Shown: positions 1 to 6,929, numbered from the stretch's first letter. The stretch is DNA of 8,848 nt from Acidobacteriota bacterium (GCA_947466555.1 CANIFK010000172.1:1-8848), one strand, 5' to 3'. Numbers and translations: made by a program. The notes: a model not told the origin generated them from the sequence alone.

Positions 1-969
1 CAGATACTTCCGCTCGCCCGTCTCGCCATACAGCACCAACAAAACGCGAATGATTCCCTGCGTCTCGCCACCTGTCACCGATGGCGGTTCAAACTGCCGC
101 GCCCACGCCGGGTGCATCTCGGCATCGTACTGCTGCGCCCAGCCCGGCTGCGGCTCCGGCATCTGCGCCAGCAGAATGAACCCGCCCCCGCGCTCAGCGG
201 CCGCCCGGTACCGCGCGTCGCTGTAAATCTGCGCCGCCTCCAGGAACATATCAATCATGTCCACAATCGAGTTGTCATTGAACGTGTAATGCCCCTCGTA
301 GGCCTTCTTCGTCCACGTTCGCGGCCAACTCTCCGGATAGCTCGCCTGCCGCACGGGAAACTTCGCTGCCACCGGAGGCGCCGTGAACCGCTGCGGCCAC
401 GCCCCGTTCGGATACTGCGCCGCCATCAGCTTATCCAACGCAAACACCACGGCCTCATGAATCGCCGCGTCCTTGAATTCCAACTCCCCGTCCACGCGCA
501 TCAACAGCCGCACCATCGCCTGCGTCACGTTATCGTCCAGCGTCGTTGGCGGGCCTTTCACGCCGCACTTCCCGTCCGCCCGATACGGCAACTTCGCCCG
601 CTTGGCCGGATCAAACTCAATCACGTAATCCCATCCACCGCTGCACAACTGTCCCGCCACCCCAGCCCGCGCCGCCTTCGCCGCCGCTTCCAAATAATAT
701 CGATCGCCGGTCGCCCACCAGGCTTCCAAAAACGCCATCCCCGCCGCCGGCGTCCCCCCCCGCTGTGTCTCCACCTGCGTCGGCCCCTCGCCGTGCTCGC
801 TCCGGCCGTAGCTCAAATCGTCGGCGTAGGCGAAGTGATACCCGCCACCCGTCGACACCTTCTCCGAATAAAAAACCGCCGCCCGCTTCATCGCAGCCAG
901 GATCTCGTCCCGTGTCTGAGCCGGAAGCGAACACGCCCCCACCAGTAGCATGATCGCCAATGCGCGCAT
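1..969 (-). CDS. Secreted PL10-type pectate lyase, C-terminus cut by window edge
   Basis: The reading frame is open from an ATG at 969 to the left edge, giving the first 323 residues. It is predicted to cleave polygalacturonate by beta-elimination outside the cytoplasm. Residues 1-19 form a signal peptide (MRALAIMLLVGACSLPA), with cleavage likely before Gln19. Cys13 in VGAC could instead be a lipobox, so a lipoprotein is possible. Family-like blocks follow in order: GTPAAGMAFLEAWWATGD near 72-89, LDDNVTQ at 144-150, NGAWPQRF at 188-195, YTFNDNS at 228-234 and MHPAWARQFEPPS at 285-297. The block order and the WAR-x-FE-PPS segment recall the Pfam Pec_lyase (PL10) family, where a conserved arginine acts as base; Arg291 is my candidate. 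The gene lies 50 bases after carB on the same strand, but a hairpin and a -10-like box lie between them. A run of eight G falls in codons 70-72. Substrate is inferred from family resemblance only. Confidence 0.82.
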   Translation of the reverse strand, partial: MRALAIMLLVGACSLPAQTRDEILAAMKRAAVFYSEKVSTGGGYHFAYADDLSYGRSEHGEGPTQVETQRGGTPAAGMAFLEAWWATGDRYYLEAAAKAARAGVAGQLCSGGWDYVIEFDPAKRAKLPYRADGKCGVKGPPTTLDDNVTQAMVRLLMRVDGELEFKDAAIHEAVVFALDKLMAAQYPNGAWPQRFTAPPVAAKFPVRQASYPESWPRTWTKKAYEGHYTFNDNSIVDMIDMFLEAAQIYSDARYRAAAERGGGFILLAQMPEPQPGWAQQYDAEMHPAWARQFEPPSVTGGETQGIIRVLLVLYGETGERKYL

Positions 970-975
970 GCCACT

Positions 976-981
976 AGTTTA
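976..981 (-). promoter_or_regulatory. Candidate -10 box (TAAACT) of the lyase gene
   Basis: On the minus strand TAAACT lies six bases (AGTGGC) before the ATG at 969. It fits the TANNNT pattern and matches four of six consensus positions. Transcription starting about seven bases downstream would begin at or next to the ATG, so any message would be leaderless. No Shine-Dalgarno sequence precedes this ATG, which agrees with that reading. No convincing -35 box was found. The box is short and could be chance. Confidence 0.3.
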
Positions 982-997
982 GGGCGAACCGATGGAT

Positions 998-1022
998 TAG
1001 GCGAGGCCTGACGCCCCGCCTA
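998..1022 (-). terminator. Stem-loop on the carB stop codon, possible weak terminator
   Basis: Read on the minus strand, the ten bases TAGGCGGGGC pair with GGCCTCGCCTA around a five-base loop (GTCAG, counting the loop-closing G). This gives a 10-bp stem with one G-U pair. The first three bases are the carB stop codon. The hairpin is GC-rich, but no T-run follows (the next bases are ATCCATCGG), so it is not a canonical intrinsic terminator. It may attenuate, help Rho-type termination, or protect the 3' end of the carAB message upstream of the lyase gene. Confidence 0.45.
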
Positions 1023-4000
1023 CTTCCCCTGGTGAATCTCCTGCAAGCTCCACACCCGAATCGGATCGCGCCGCCGGCTGGCCGCTGCCTGCACCGCCGC
1101 CCGCGCCGCCGACATCGTCGTAATGCACGGCACGCGATACTGAATCGCCGCCCGACGGATTGCCTTTTCGTCGCTGAAGCTATGCACACCGTTGGTCGTG
1201 TAGATCGCCAGTTTCAACTTCCCGGCTTTCAACAGATCCACCGCGTTAGGCCGGCCCTCGTTCACCTTGAACACGGTCTGACACTCCAGCCCCGCACCCT
1301 TCAGCAAACTCGCCGTTCCGCGCGTCCCGGCCAGCTTATAACCCAGGTCAGCAAACTTCTTCGCCACCTCGATCGCTTCATTCTTGTGCCGGTCGCTCAC
1401 GCTGATGAACACCGTCCCATCGGCCGGTAACGGCGAACCCGCGCCGAGCTGCGCCTTTGCGAACGCCTCGCCAAAGTTCTCGCCCACGCCCATCACTTCG
1501 CCCGTCGAACGCATCTCCGGGCCAAGCACCGGATCCACGCCGTGGAACTTATTAAAGGGGAACACCGGCGACTTCACAAAGAACTGCGGCACGTCCAGGA
1601 CGCCGCTGGTCTTGCCCTGCATCATGTGGGCGAACTCGGGCAACTTCTTGCCCAGCATCAGGCCAACGGCGATCTTTGGCAGCGGCACGCCAGTTGCTTT
1701 CGCGACAAACGGCACCGTGCGCGACGCCCGCGGATTGACTTCAATCACGTACACTTTGCCCTCTTTAATGGCAAACTGCACGTTCATCAACCCAATCACG
1801 TTTAACGCCCGCGCCATTTTCACCGAATACTCTTGGATGGTCTGCAGTTCGCGCGCGCCCAGCCCGAACGGCGGCAACACGCAGGAGCTATCGCCGGAGT
1901 GAATCCCGGCCTCTTCGATATGCTCCATAATGCCGGCGATGAGCACGTTCTCCCCATCGCTTAGGCAGTCCACGTCCACTTCCACCGCGTCTTCCAGGAA
2001 CCGGTCCACCAGCACCGGACGATCCTGCGAGAACACCACGGCCTCGCGCATATACTTGCGCACGGTGTCCTCGTCGTAGGCAATCGTCATCGCCCGGCCG
2101 CCCAGCACATAGCTCGGCCGCACCAGCACCGGATAGCCCAGCCGTCCGGCCACTTCGCAGGCCTCTTCGACGCTCGTCGCCGTCCCATTGGGCGGGCACG
2201 GAATGTTCAAGTCTTCCAGCAATTTCCCGAACAGCTTCCGGTCTTCCGCCAGGTCGATGTTCTTCGGGTCGGTACCGATGATCGGCACCCCGGCCCGCTG
2301 CAACGGCAGCGCCAGGTTCAGCGGCGTCTGCCCGCCAAACTGCACAATCACGCCGTCCGGCTTCTCCGTGTCGTAGATGTTCAACACGTCTTCAAGCGTC
2401 AGCGGCTCGAAGTACAACCGGTCGGAGGTATCGTAATCGGTCGACACCGTTTCCGGATTGCAGTTCACCATGATCGATTCATGGTCGAACTGCTGCAACG
2501 CAAAGCTGGCATGGCAGCAGCAGTAATCGAACTCAATGCCCTGCCCGATGCGGTTCGGCCCCGCGCCCAGAATCATGACCTTCTTACGATCCGACGGCGC
2601 CGACTCACACTCGCTCTCGTAGCTCGAATACATGTACGGCGTGAAGCTCTCAAACTCCGCCGCGCACGTGTCCACACGATTGAAAACCGCAGCAACACCC
2701 AGCGATTTCCGCTTCGCCCGCACAGTCAGCGAATCACTCTTCCACCACCGGCCCATCGAGGAATCCGACACGCCGCCGCGCTTGGCCGTGCGGAACAACT
2801 CCGCGCTCATCGTCTCCAGGCTCTCGGCCTGCAGCGTCTTGTTCAGCTCAATGCCTTCCTTCACCTGCAGCAGGAACCATGGATCGATGTTCGTCAATTC
2901 GAACACCTGCTCCACCGTCCAACCGCGCTCGAAGGCAAACAAAATGTAGTTCAGCCGCTCCGCCGTCGGCGTAATCAGCCGCGCCGGAATCAGTGCCTCA
3001 TCCAGAGGCTCTTCCTTCGTGGCCGACTTGCCCGTCTCCAGCGAACGGATCGCCTTGCCGAACGATTCCTTGAACGTCCGCCCAATCGCCATCACTTCGC
3101 CCACAGACTTCATCTGCGTGCCCAGCGTAGTATCGGCGCCCGGGAACTTCTCGAACTGCCACCGCGGAATCTTCGTCACCACGTAGTCGATCGTCGGCTC
3201 AAAACACGCCGGCGTCAGTCGCGTAATGTCGTTCTTGATCTCGTCCAAACGATAGCCGACGGCCAGTTTCGCCGCGATCTTCGCAATCGGGAACCCGGTC
3301 GCCTTCGACGCCAGTGCCGAGGACCGCGACACGCGCGGGTTCATTTCCACCACGACCATCCGACCGTCTTTCGGGTTGATCGCAAACTGCACGTTCGAAC
3401 CGCCAGTATCGACGCCGATCTCTCGCAAACACGCCAGCGATGCGTCGCGCATCATCTGGTATTCCTTATCGGAAAGCGTCTGCGCCGGAGCCACCGTAAT
3501 CGAATCGCCCGTGTGCACGCCCATCGGGTCGAAGTTCTCAATGGAGCATACGATGATGCAGTTATCCGCCAGATCGCGCATAACCTCCATCTCGTACTCT
3601 TTCCAACCCAGTACCGACTCTTCGATCAGCACTTCGCCCACCGGCGACAAGTCCAACCCGCGCGTCAGAATCTCTTCCAACTCTTCGCTGTTGTAAGCAA
3701 TACCGCCGCCGCTGCCGCCCATCGTGAAGCTCGGGCGCAGAATCAGCGGAAAGCCCACGCGCTCGGCGAAGTCAAACCCGCCCTTCATATCGGTGACCAG
3801 TTGCGACGTCGGCGTCGCCAAACCAATCTTCCGCATGGCGTCTTTGAACAACAACCGGTCTTCGGCTTTCTTAATGCTGTCGATCTTGGCGCCAATCAAC
3901 TCCACGCCATATTCGTCCAGCACGCCCGCCTCGGCCAGCGCCACAGAAAGGTTCAACCCCGTCTGCCCGCCCACCGTCGAAAGCAGCGCGTCGGGCCGCT

Positions 4001-4241
4001 CTTTCTTAATGATCTCGGTCAAATACGGAACGCTCAACGGCTCCACATAGGTGCGGTCCGCCAGTTCCGGATCGGTCATGATCGTCGCCGGATTCGAGTT
4101 CACCAGAACCACTTCGAACCCATCGGCCTTCAGCGACTTGCAAGCCTGCGTGCCCGAATAATCGAACTCGCACGCCTGCCCGATAATGATCGGTCCCGAT
4201 CCGATGATCAGGATGCGGTGGATGTCAGTGCGGCGTGGCAT
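1020..4241 (-). CDS. carB: Carbamoyl phosphate synthase large subunit
   Basis: This cytoplasmic subunit makes carbamoyl phosphate from bicarbonate, ammonia and two ATP for pyrimidines and arginine. At 1073 residues it has the length usual for bacterial CarB. It begins with the typical IIGSGPIIIGQACEFDYSG block (12-30). The first ATP-grasp half spans about 1-400, with RPSFTMGGSGGG at 169-180 and EMNPRVSRSSALASKATG at 299-316. A linker/oligomerisation region covers about 401-555. The second ATP-grasp half spans about 556-935, opening with ILGAGPNRIGQGIEFDY at 557-573 and carrying RPSYVLGGRAM at 708-718 and EVNPRASRTVPFVAKATG at 834-851. The C-terminal MGS-like regulatory domain (about 936-1073) keeps Lys953, Thr973, Thr976 and Lys992, which align by eye with E. 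coli ornithine/UMP/IMP-site residues. Three adjacent cysteines (574-576) stand where CC is more usual. The ATG lies three bases after the carA stop; AGGAG sits about 15 bases upstream inside carA, so translation is probably coupled. Confidence 0.98.
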   Translation of the reverse strand: MPRRTDIHRILIIGSGPIIIGQACEFDYSGTQACKSLKADGFEVVLVNSNPATIMTDPELADRTYVEPLSVPYLTEIIKKERPDALLSTVGGQTGLNLSVALAEAGVLDEYGVELIGAKIDSIKKAEDRLLFKDAMRKIGLATPTSQLVTDMKGGFDFAERVGFPLILRPSFTMGGSGGGIAYNSEELEEILTRGLDLSPVGEVLIEESVLGWKEYEMEVMRDLADNCIIVCSIENFDPMGVHTGDSITVAPAQTLSDKEYQMMRDASLACLREIGVDTGGSNVQFAINPKDGRMVVVEMNPRVSRSSALASKATGFPIAKIAAKLAVGYRLDEIKNDITRLTPACFEPTIDYVVTKIPRWQFEKFPGADTTLGTQMKSVGEVMAIGRTFKESFGKAIRSLETGKSATKEEPLDEALIPARLITPTAERLNYILFAFERGWTVEQVFELTNIDPWFLLQVKEGIELNKTLQAESLETMSAELFRTAKRGGVSDSSMGRWWKSDSLTVRAKRKSLGVAAVFNRVDTCAAEFESFTPYMYSSYESECESAPSDRKKVMILGAGPNRIGQGIEFDYCCCHASFALQQFDHESIMVNCNPETVSTDYDTSDRLYFEPLTLEDVLNIYDTEKPDGVIVQFGGQTPLNLALPLQRAGVPIIGTDPKNIDLAEDRKLFGKLLEDLNIPCPPNGTATSVEEACEVAGRLGYPVLVRPSYVLGGRAMTIAYDEDTVRKYMREAVVFSQDRPVLVDRFLEDAVEVDVDCLSDGENVLIAGIMEHIEEAGIHSGDSSCVLPPFGLGARELQTIQEYSVKMARALNVIGLMNVQFAIKEGKVYVIEVNPRASRTVPFVAKATGVPLPKIAVGLMLGKKLPEFAHMMQGKTSGVLDVPQFFVKSPVFPFNKFHGVDPVLGPEMRSTGEVMGVGENFGEAFAKAQLGAGSPLPADGTVFISVSDRHKNEAIEVAKKFADLGYKLAGTRGTASLLKGAGLECQTVFKVNEGRPNAVDLLKAGKLKLAIYTTNGVHSFSDEKAIRRAAIQYRVPCITTMSAARAAVQAAASRRRDPIRVWSLQEIHQGK

Positions 4242-4244
4242 GAA

Positions 4245-5372
4245 TTACTTTTTGTGCTCCTGCATCAAACGGGTAAAGTCATCGAACAGATACAGCGAAT
4301 CATGCGGCCCCGGCGCGGCTTCCGGATGATACTGCACACAGAAAACCGGCTCGGACTTATGCCGTAAACCCTCAACAGTCATATCGTTCAGGTTCACGTG
4401 CGTAATCTCGGCCACGTTGTCGTGAATCGAGTCCGGATCCACCGCAAAACCGTGGTTTTGCGCCGTAATTTCCACTTTATTGGTCTTCTTGTTCAGCACC
4501 GGATGATTGCCGCCCCGGTGGCCGAACTTCAGCTTATAGGTCTTGCCGCCCATTGCCAGGCCCAGAATCTGATGGCCAAGACAGATGCCGAAGATCGGGG
4601 TCTTGCCGAACAGCTTCTGCACTTCGGCCGCCTGCGCCACCAGCGGTTCCGGATCGCCCGGCCCGTTGGACAGGAAGACGCCGTCCGGCCGCAAAGCCAG
4701 AACGTCGTCCGCCGACGTTCCCGCCGGCACCACCGTCACCCGGCACCCGCTCGTCACCAGGCGCCGCAGAATGTTGCGCTTGATGCCGAAGTCGTAGGCC
4801 ACCACATGATGGAGCGGTTCGCCGTTCCGAATGCGTTCGCTCGGCGAACAGGGCTCAACCGGCGAAGTCCATACATACGAACCAACGGTCGAAACGCGCG
4901 TCGCCAGGTCCAGCCCCGCCATCGACGGAATGCTCCGGGCCTTTTCAATCAAGCCCTTCACATCGGTCGAAATCGAAGACAGCACCCCGCGCATCACGCC
5001 ACGCGTGCGCAGATGCCGCACCAGTTTCCGCGTATCGATCGAATCGATAATCGGAATATTGTGCAGCTTTAAGAAGGCGTCGGCCGCCTGATCGCTGCGC
5101 CAGTTGGAGACCATGGGCGAAAAATCCCGCACCGCAAGGCCTTCAATATAGGGCCGGGCGGATTCCATGTCTTCATCGTTGGCGCCGTAGTTGCCAATTT
5201 GCGGATAAGTCAGGACAACGATCTGTCCGGAATAGGAGGGGTCAGTGAAGATTTCCTGGTAACCGGTGAGGGACGTATTAAAAACAACTTCACCGGATCG
5301 TTCCGTAAGCGCACCAAAAGCCCGGCCCTCGAAGACAGTGCCGTCTTCTAGGGCAAGGATTGCTGGATTCAA
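4245..5372 (-). CDS. carA: Carbamoyl phosphate synthase small (glutaminase) subunit, TTG start
   Basis: This is the glutamine-hydrolysing partner of CarB; ammonia released here is channelled to the large subunit. It has 375 residues, close to the roughly 380 usual for the family. The N-terminal CPSase small-chain domain (about 1-140) contains FNTSLTGYQEIFTDPSYSGQ at 31-50. The class I glutamine amidotransferase domain (about 190-370) contains SNGPGDP at 235-241 and the nucleophile Cys264 in GICLGHQ. His349 and Glu351, in QYHPEAAPGPHDS, complete the triad. The start is a TTG at 5370-5372. It has GGAGG ten bases upstream, and the frame reaches a TAG nine codons further back with no ATG or GTG between, so no ATG start is available upstream. 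The gene leads the carAB unit and diverges from the toxin-antitoxin pair. No long leader that could hold a pyrimidine attenuator is visible. Confidence 0.97.
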   Translation of the reverse strand: MNPAILALEDGTVFEGRAFGALTERSGEVVFNTSLTGYQEIFTDPSYSGQIVVLTYPQIGNYGANDEDMESARPYIEGLAVRDFSPMVSNWRSDQAADAFLKLHNIPIIDSIDTRKLVRHLRTRGVMRGVLSSISTDVKGLIEKARSIPSMAGLDLATRVSTVGSYVWTSPVEPCSPSERIRNGEPLHHVVAYDFGIKRNILRRLVTSGCRVTVVPAGTSADDVLALRPDGVFLSNGPGDPEPLVAQAAEVQKLFGKTPIFGICLGHQILGLAMGGKTYKLKFGHRGGNHPVLNKKTNKVEITAQNHGFAVDPDSIHDNVAEITHVNLNDMTVEGLRHKSEPVFCVQYHPEAAPGPHDSLYLFDDFTRLMQEHKK

Positions 5373-5382
5373 AGTGGGGTTT

Positions 5383-5387
5383 CCTCC
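5383..5387 (-). promoter_or_regulatory. Shine-Dalgarno site deciding the carA TTG start
   Basis: GGAGG on the minus strand lies ten bases before the TTG at 5372. It is the strongest Shine-Dalgarno match in front of any gene in the window and supports this non-ATG start. A promoter must lie within or just beyond 5388-5499. Weak -10-like candidates are TAGAGT (5397-5402) and TATAGA (5484-5489), both minus strand and both without a good -35, so I call neither. Confidence 0.7.
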
Positions 5388-5469
5388 GACGGGTAGACTC
5401 TATCTATTGAATCAAACGCCCGCCACTTTGGGCAACATCGATTTTCACCGCATCGGGCCGCCACCCCGT

Positions 5470-5481
5470 TTCCCTCCGGAA
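5470..5481. promoter_or_regulatory. Short palindrome TTCC-N4-GGAA, possible antitoxin operator
   Basis: A perfect four-base inverted repeat with a four-base centre (TTCC CTCC GGAA) ends five bases before the TATAAT of the toxin-antitoxin operon. Ribbon-helix-helix antitoxins commonly repress their own operon by binding short palindromes over the promoter, so the position is right. The half-sites are short and the motif could be chance. Confidence 0.22.
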
Positions 5482-5485
5482 CTTC

Positions 5486-5491
5486 TATAAT
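5486..5491 (+). promoter_or_regulatory. Candidate -10 box (TATAAT) of the toxin-antitoxin operon
   Basis: A perfect TATAAT lies eight bases before the antitoxin ATG at 5500. A start site about seven bases downstream would fall at or just before that ATG, giving a leaderless or nearly leaderless message. No Shine-Dalgarno sequence precedes the ATG, which agrees. No recognisable -35 hexamer stands 16-18 bases upstream. The rest of the 127-bp intergenic stretch holds nothing else I can identify. Confidence 0.5.
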
Positions 5492-5499
5492 CACAGCAG

Positions 5500-5751
5500 A
5501 TGGTTCTCCACCTCGATTCCCGCGCCGAACGCCTCATCGAAGAGCAACTCCACACCGGCCGCTTTCATTCTCCGGAAGAGGTCGTCGCGCGTGCGCTCGA
5601 AGCATTAGCCTCCGGAGAATCGGCCCATCACAACGCCCCAGACCAGGTGCTAGCCGTTCAGGATATGATGAACTTCGCCGATAAACATGGACTCTCTTTG
5701 GGCAACGACCTCACGATCCGGGACCTGATCAACGAGGGCCGCAAATACTGA
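5500..5751 (+). CDS. ParD-like ribbon-helix-helix antitoxin
   Basis: This small 83-residue protein is the first gene of a two-gene unit and probably neutralises the PIN toxin that follows and represses the operon. Residues 2-6 (VLHLD) form a short strand. They lead into the helix SRAERLIEEQLHTG (7-20), the turn RFHS, and a second helix SPEEVVARALEALAS (24-38). This matches the strand-helix-helix plan of ParD-like proteins. The tail (about 45-83) is a separate segment ending LTIRDLINEGRKY; a C-terminal tail of this kind is where such antitoxins usually grip the toxin. The stop codon overlaps the toxin start by one base (TGATG). The assignment rests on size, fold pattern and neighbour; the specific subfamily is uncertain. 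Confidence 0.8.
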   Translation: MVLHLDSRAERLIEEQLHTGRFHSPEEVVARALEALASGESAHHNAPDQVLAVQDMMNFADKHGLSLGNDLTIRDLINEGRKY

Positions 5752-6164
5752 TGGGCCCCTTCGTCGCCGACGCTTCTATCACGTTGGCTTGGTGTTTTCG
5801 CGACGAAGCAACAACAACGAGCCGCAAAGTCCTAGCCGGCCTCCAAGACACCTACGCCGTGGTCCCGTCGCTCTGGCCATTTGAAGTGGCCAATGCCCTC
5901 GCAAGTGCTGAGCGACGTGGCCGCATCACCCAGGCTGAATCCGCCCGGTTTATCGACGCGCTTAACCGTATGCCGATCCACATCGAACGCCGGGAATCCC
6001 TTTGGCTCTGGCAAGCCATCTTCCCTCTCGCCCGCCAACACCGCCTCTCCGCCTACGACGCCGCCTACCTCGATCTCGCCAAACGCGAAGCCCTCCCCTT
6101 AGCCACCCTCGACGTCAACCTCCAACAGGCCGCTACCGCCCTCGAAATCCCCGTCATCGCCTAG
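5751..6164 (+). CDS. PIN-domain ribonuclease toxin, VapC type
   Basis: Predicted single-domain PIN nuclease of 137 residues, the usual size for VapC toxins, which stop growth by cutting specific RNAs. The expected acidic metal-binding residues are all present: Asp7 in VADAS, Glu45 in PFEVANAL, Asp103 in SAYDAAYLDLA, and Asp121 in LATLDVNL. The toxin therefore looks intact. Its ATG shares one base with the antitoxin TGA, and GAGGG lies 12 bases upstream inside the antitoxin gene, so the pair is translationally coupled. Its stop comes seven bases before the stop of a convergent gene. The RNA target cannot be told from sequence. PIN toxins usually pair with VapB-type (AbrB-like or RHH) antitoxins, whereas the partner here looks ParD-like. 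Confidence 0.9.
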   Translation: MGPFVADASITLAWCFRDEATTTSRKVLAGLQDTYAVVPSLWPFEVANALASAERRGRITQAESARFIDALNRMPIHIERRESLWLWQAIFPLARQHRLSAYDAAYLDLAKREALPLATLDVNLQQAATALEIPVIA

Positions 6165-6171
6165 CCACCCG

Positions 6172-6843
6172 CTAATTCTTCTTCCACGAAATCCCATCCA
6201 CCACCATCTGCGTCCCCGTCCCCGCCGGAATCTCGTAGATCAAATGCCGCGTCGTCGCCCCATTGGCAGTCAGTTCCAACGTGTTGCCACTCACCTTGTA
6301 CGCCCCGCGAGTCGAACTAGCCGACGTCGCGCCCGTCCCGCCAGACCGCACCGCGCCCACCTTCTCCACCGTGTAGCTCCCATCGGGACTGAACACAAAG
6401 GTGGTGGCCGAAGCGATCCCGCCATACGCCTGCCCCGACGTGTACTTCCCGTTCAATTTCGCATTCGCCGGATAGCTCGACGTGATCCGCTGGCAGTCCA
6501 CGCCGCCAATCTTCCAGTTCCCCGCGCCGGCCGGTGCAAAGTCCGCCGTCCACGGCTTCCCCTTAATCGGCGTCAGATTCAACTTCCCACCGGCCACCGC
6601 GTACTTCCCGCACTCGCCCGGATACTTCGCACACACAGGTTCCATCCCCTTCGCGCTCAACTCCTCTTTAGGAGCGTCGTTCAAATACCGCCCATCCGCC
6701 AGGAAGTACCAATGCCGCGGCGCGAAGTTTCGCGCAATCACCTGGTATTCCATATAGACGCACAGTCCGTTCAACGACTGCGCCGGCGCAGCTAGAGCGG
6801 ACAAGCATAGCGCTAGCGCGCCAAACCCCAATTTGCGATTCAT
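6172..6843 (-). CDS. Secreted protein of unknown function with internal duplication
   Basis: I do not recognise this 223-residue protein. Residues 1-21 are a signal peptide (MNRK, a hydrophobic stretch, then APA) with likely cleavage before Gln22, so it is exported. The mature part has four cysteines (28, 71, 78, 117), enough for two disulfides, and is rich in Gly, Ala and Thr with alternating patterns suggesting beta strands. Two similar units can be aligned by eye. The first has WYFLADGRYLN (45-55), then GKYAVAGGKLNLTPIKG (79-95). The second has TFVFSPDGSYTV (148-159), then GAYKVSGNTLELTANG (180-195). Each is an aromatic-F-x-x-DG-x-Y strand pair followed by G-x-Y-x-V-x-G-x-x-L-x-L-T. All four mature cysteines lie in or just after the first unit. 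The gene is monocistronic, convergent with the toxin and divergent from sdhC. An extracytoplasmic beta-barrel or beta-sandwich binding role is only a guess. Confidence 0.8.
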   Translation of the reverse strand: MNRKLGFGALALCLSALAAPAQSLNGLCVYMEYQVIARNFAPRHWYFLADGRYLNDAPKEELSAKGMEPVCAKYPGECGKYAVAGGKLNLTPIKGKPWTADFAPAGAGNWKIGGVDCQRITSSYPANAKLNGKYTSGQAYGGIASATTFVFSPDGSYTVEKVGAVRSGGTGATSASSTRGAYKVSGNTLELTANGATTRHLIYEIPAGTGTQMVVDGISWKKN

Positions 6844-6849
6844 TTCTCA

Positions 6850-6855
6850 ATCATA
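6850..6855 (-). promoter_or_regulatory. Candidate -10 box (TATGAT) of the secreted-protein gene
   Basis: On the minus strand TATGAT (five of six consensus positions) lies six bases, TGAGAA, before the ATG at 6843. The expected transcription start would be at or within a base or two of that ATG, making the message leaderless. No Shine-Dalgarno site and no clear -35 are seen. This box and the one for sdhC share the 102-bp divergent region 6844-6945. Confidence 0.45.
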
Positions 6856-6923
6856 CCGAAGCCCCCCGGCTGCCAAATCCGCCAGCGAGATATTTAAAAC
6901 CCGCACAAATTTCCGTCATCCCA

Positions 6924-6929
6924 TATAAT
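6924..6929 (+). promoter_or_regulatory. Candidate -10 box (TATAAT) of the sdh operon
   Basis: A perfect TATAAT ends 16 bases before the ATG at 6946, which would leave a leader of roughly ten bases. An upstream in-frame ATG at 6928-6930 overlaps the last two bases of this hexamer; it would lie before the transcription start and could not be used if this promoter is right. No clear -35 is seen 16-18 bases upstream. Confidence 0.45.

Noticed and set aside
112..948. Plus-strand open frame (278 codons) opposite the lyase
   Set aside because: It is dominated by Arg, Pro and Leu with no recognisable motif, and lies antisense to a frame with family-like lyase blocks.
2481..4367. Long plus-strand open frame (628 codons) opposite carB and the end of carA
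   Set aside because: It lies wholly antisense to two certain genes. Its product is extremely rich in Arg, His and Leu with no domain pattern, as expected for the complement of a GC-rich coding frame.
5388..5499. Pyrimidine-responsive attenuator or riboswitch ahead of carA
   Set aside because: The space to the divergent gene is only 127 bases, and no paired terminator/antiterminator hairpins or PyrR-like motif can be seen.
6162..6174. Small inverted repeat TAGC-N5-GCTA linking the stop codons of the toxin and the convergent secreted-protein gene
   Set aside because: A four-base stem is too weak to call a bidirectional terminator, although the following plus-strand bases are pyrimidine-rich.
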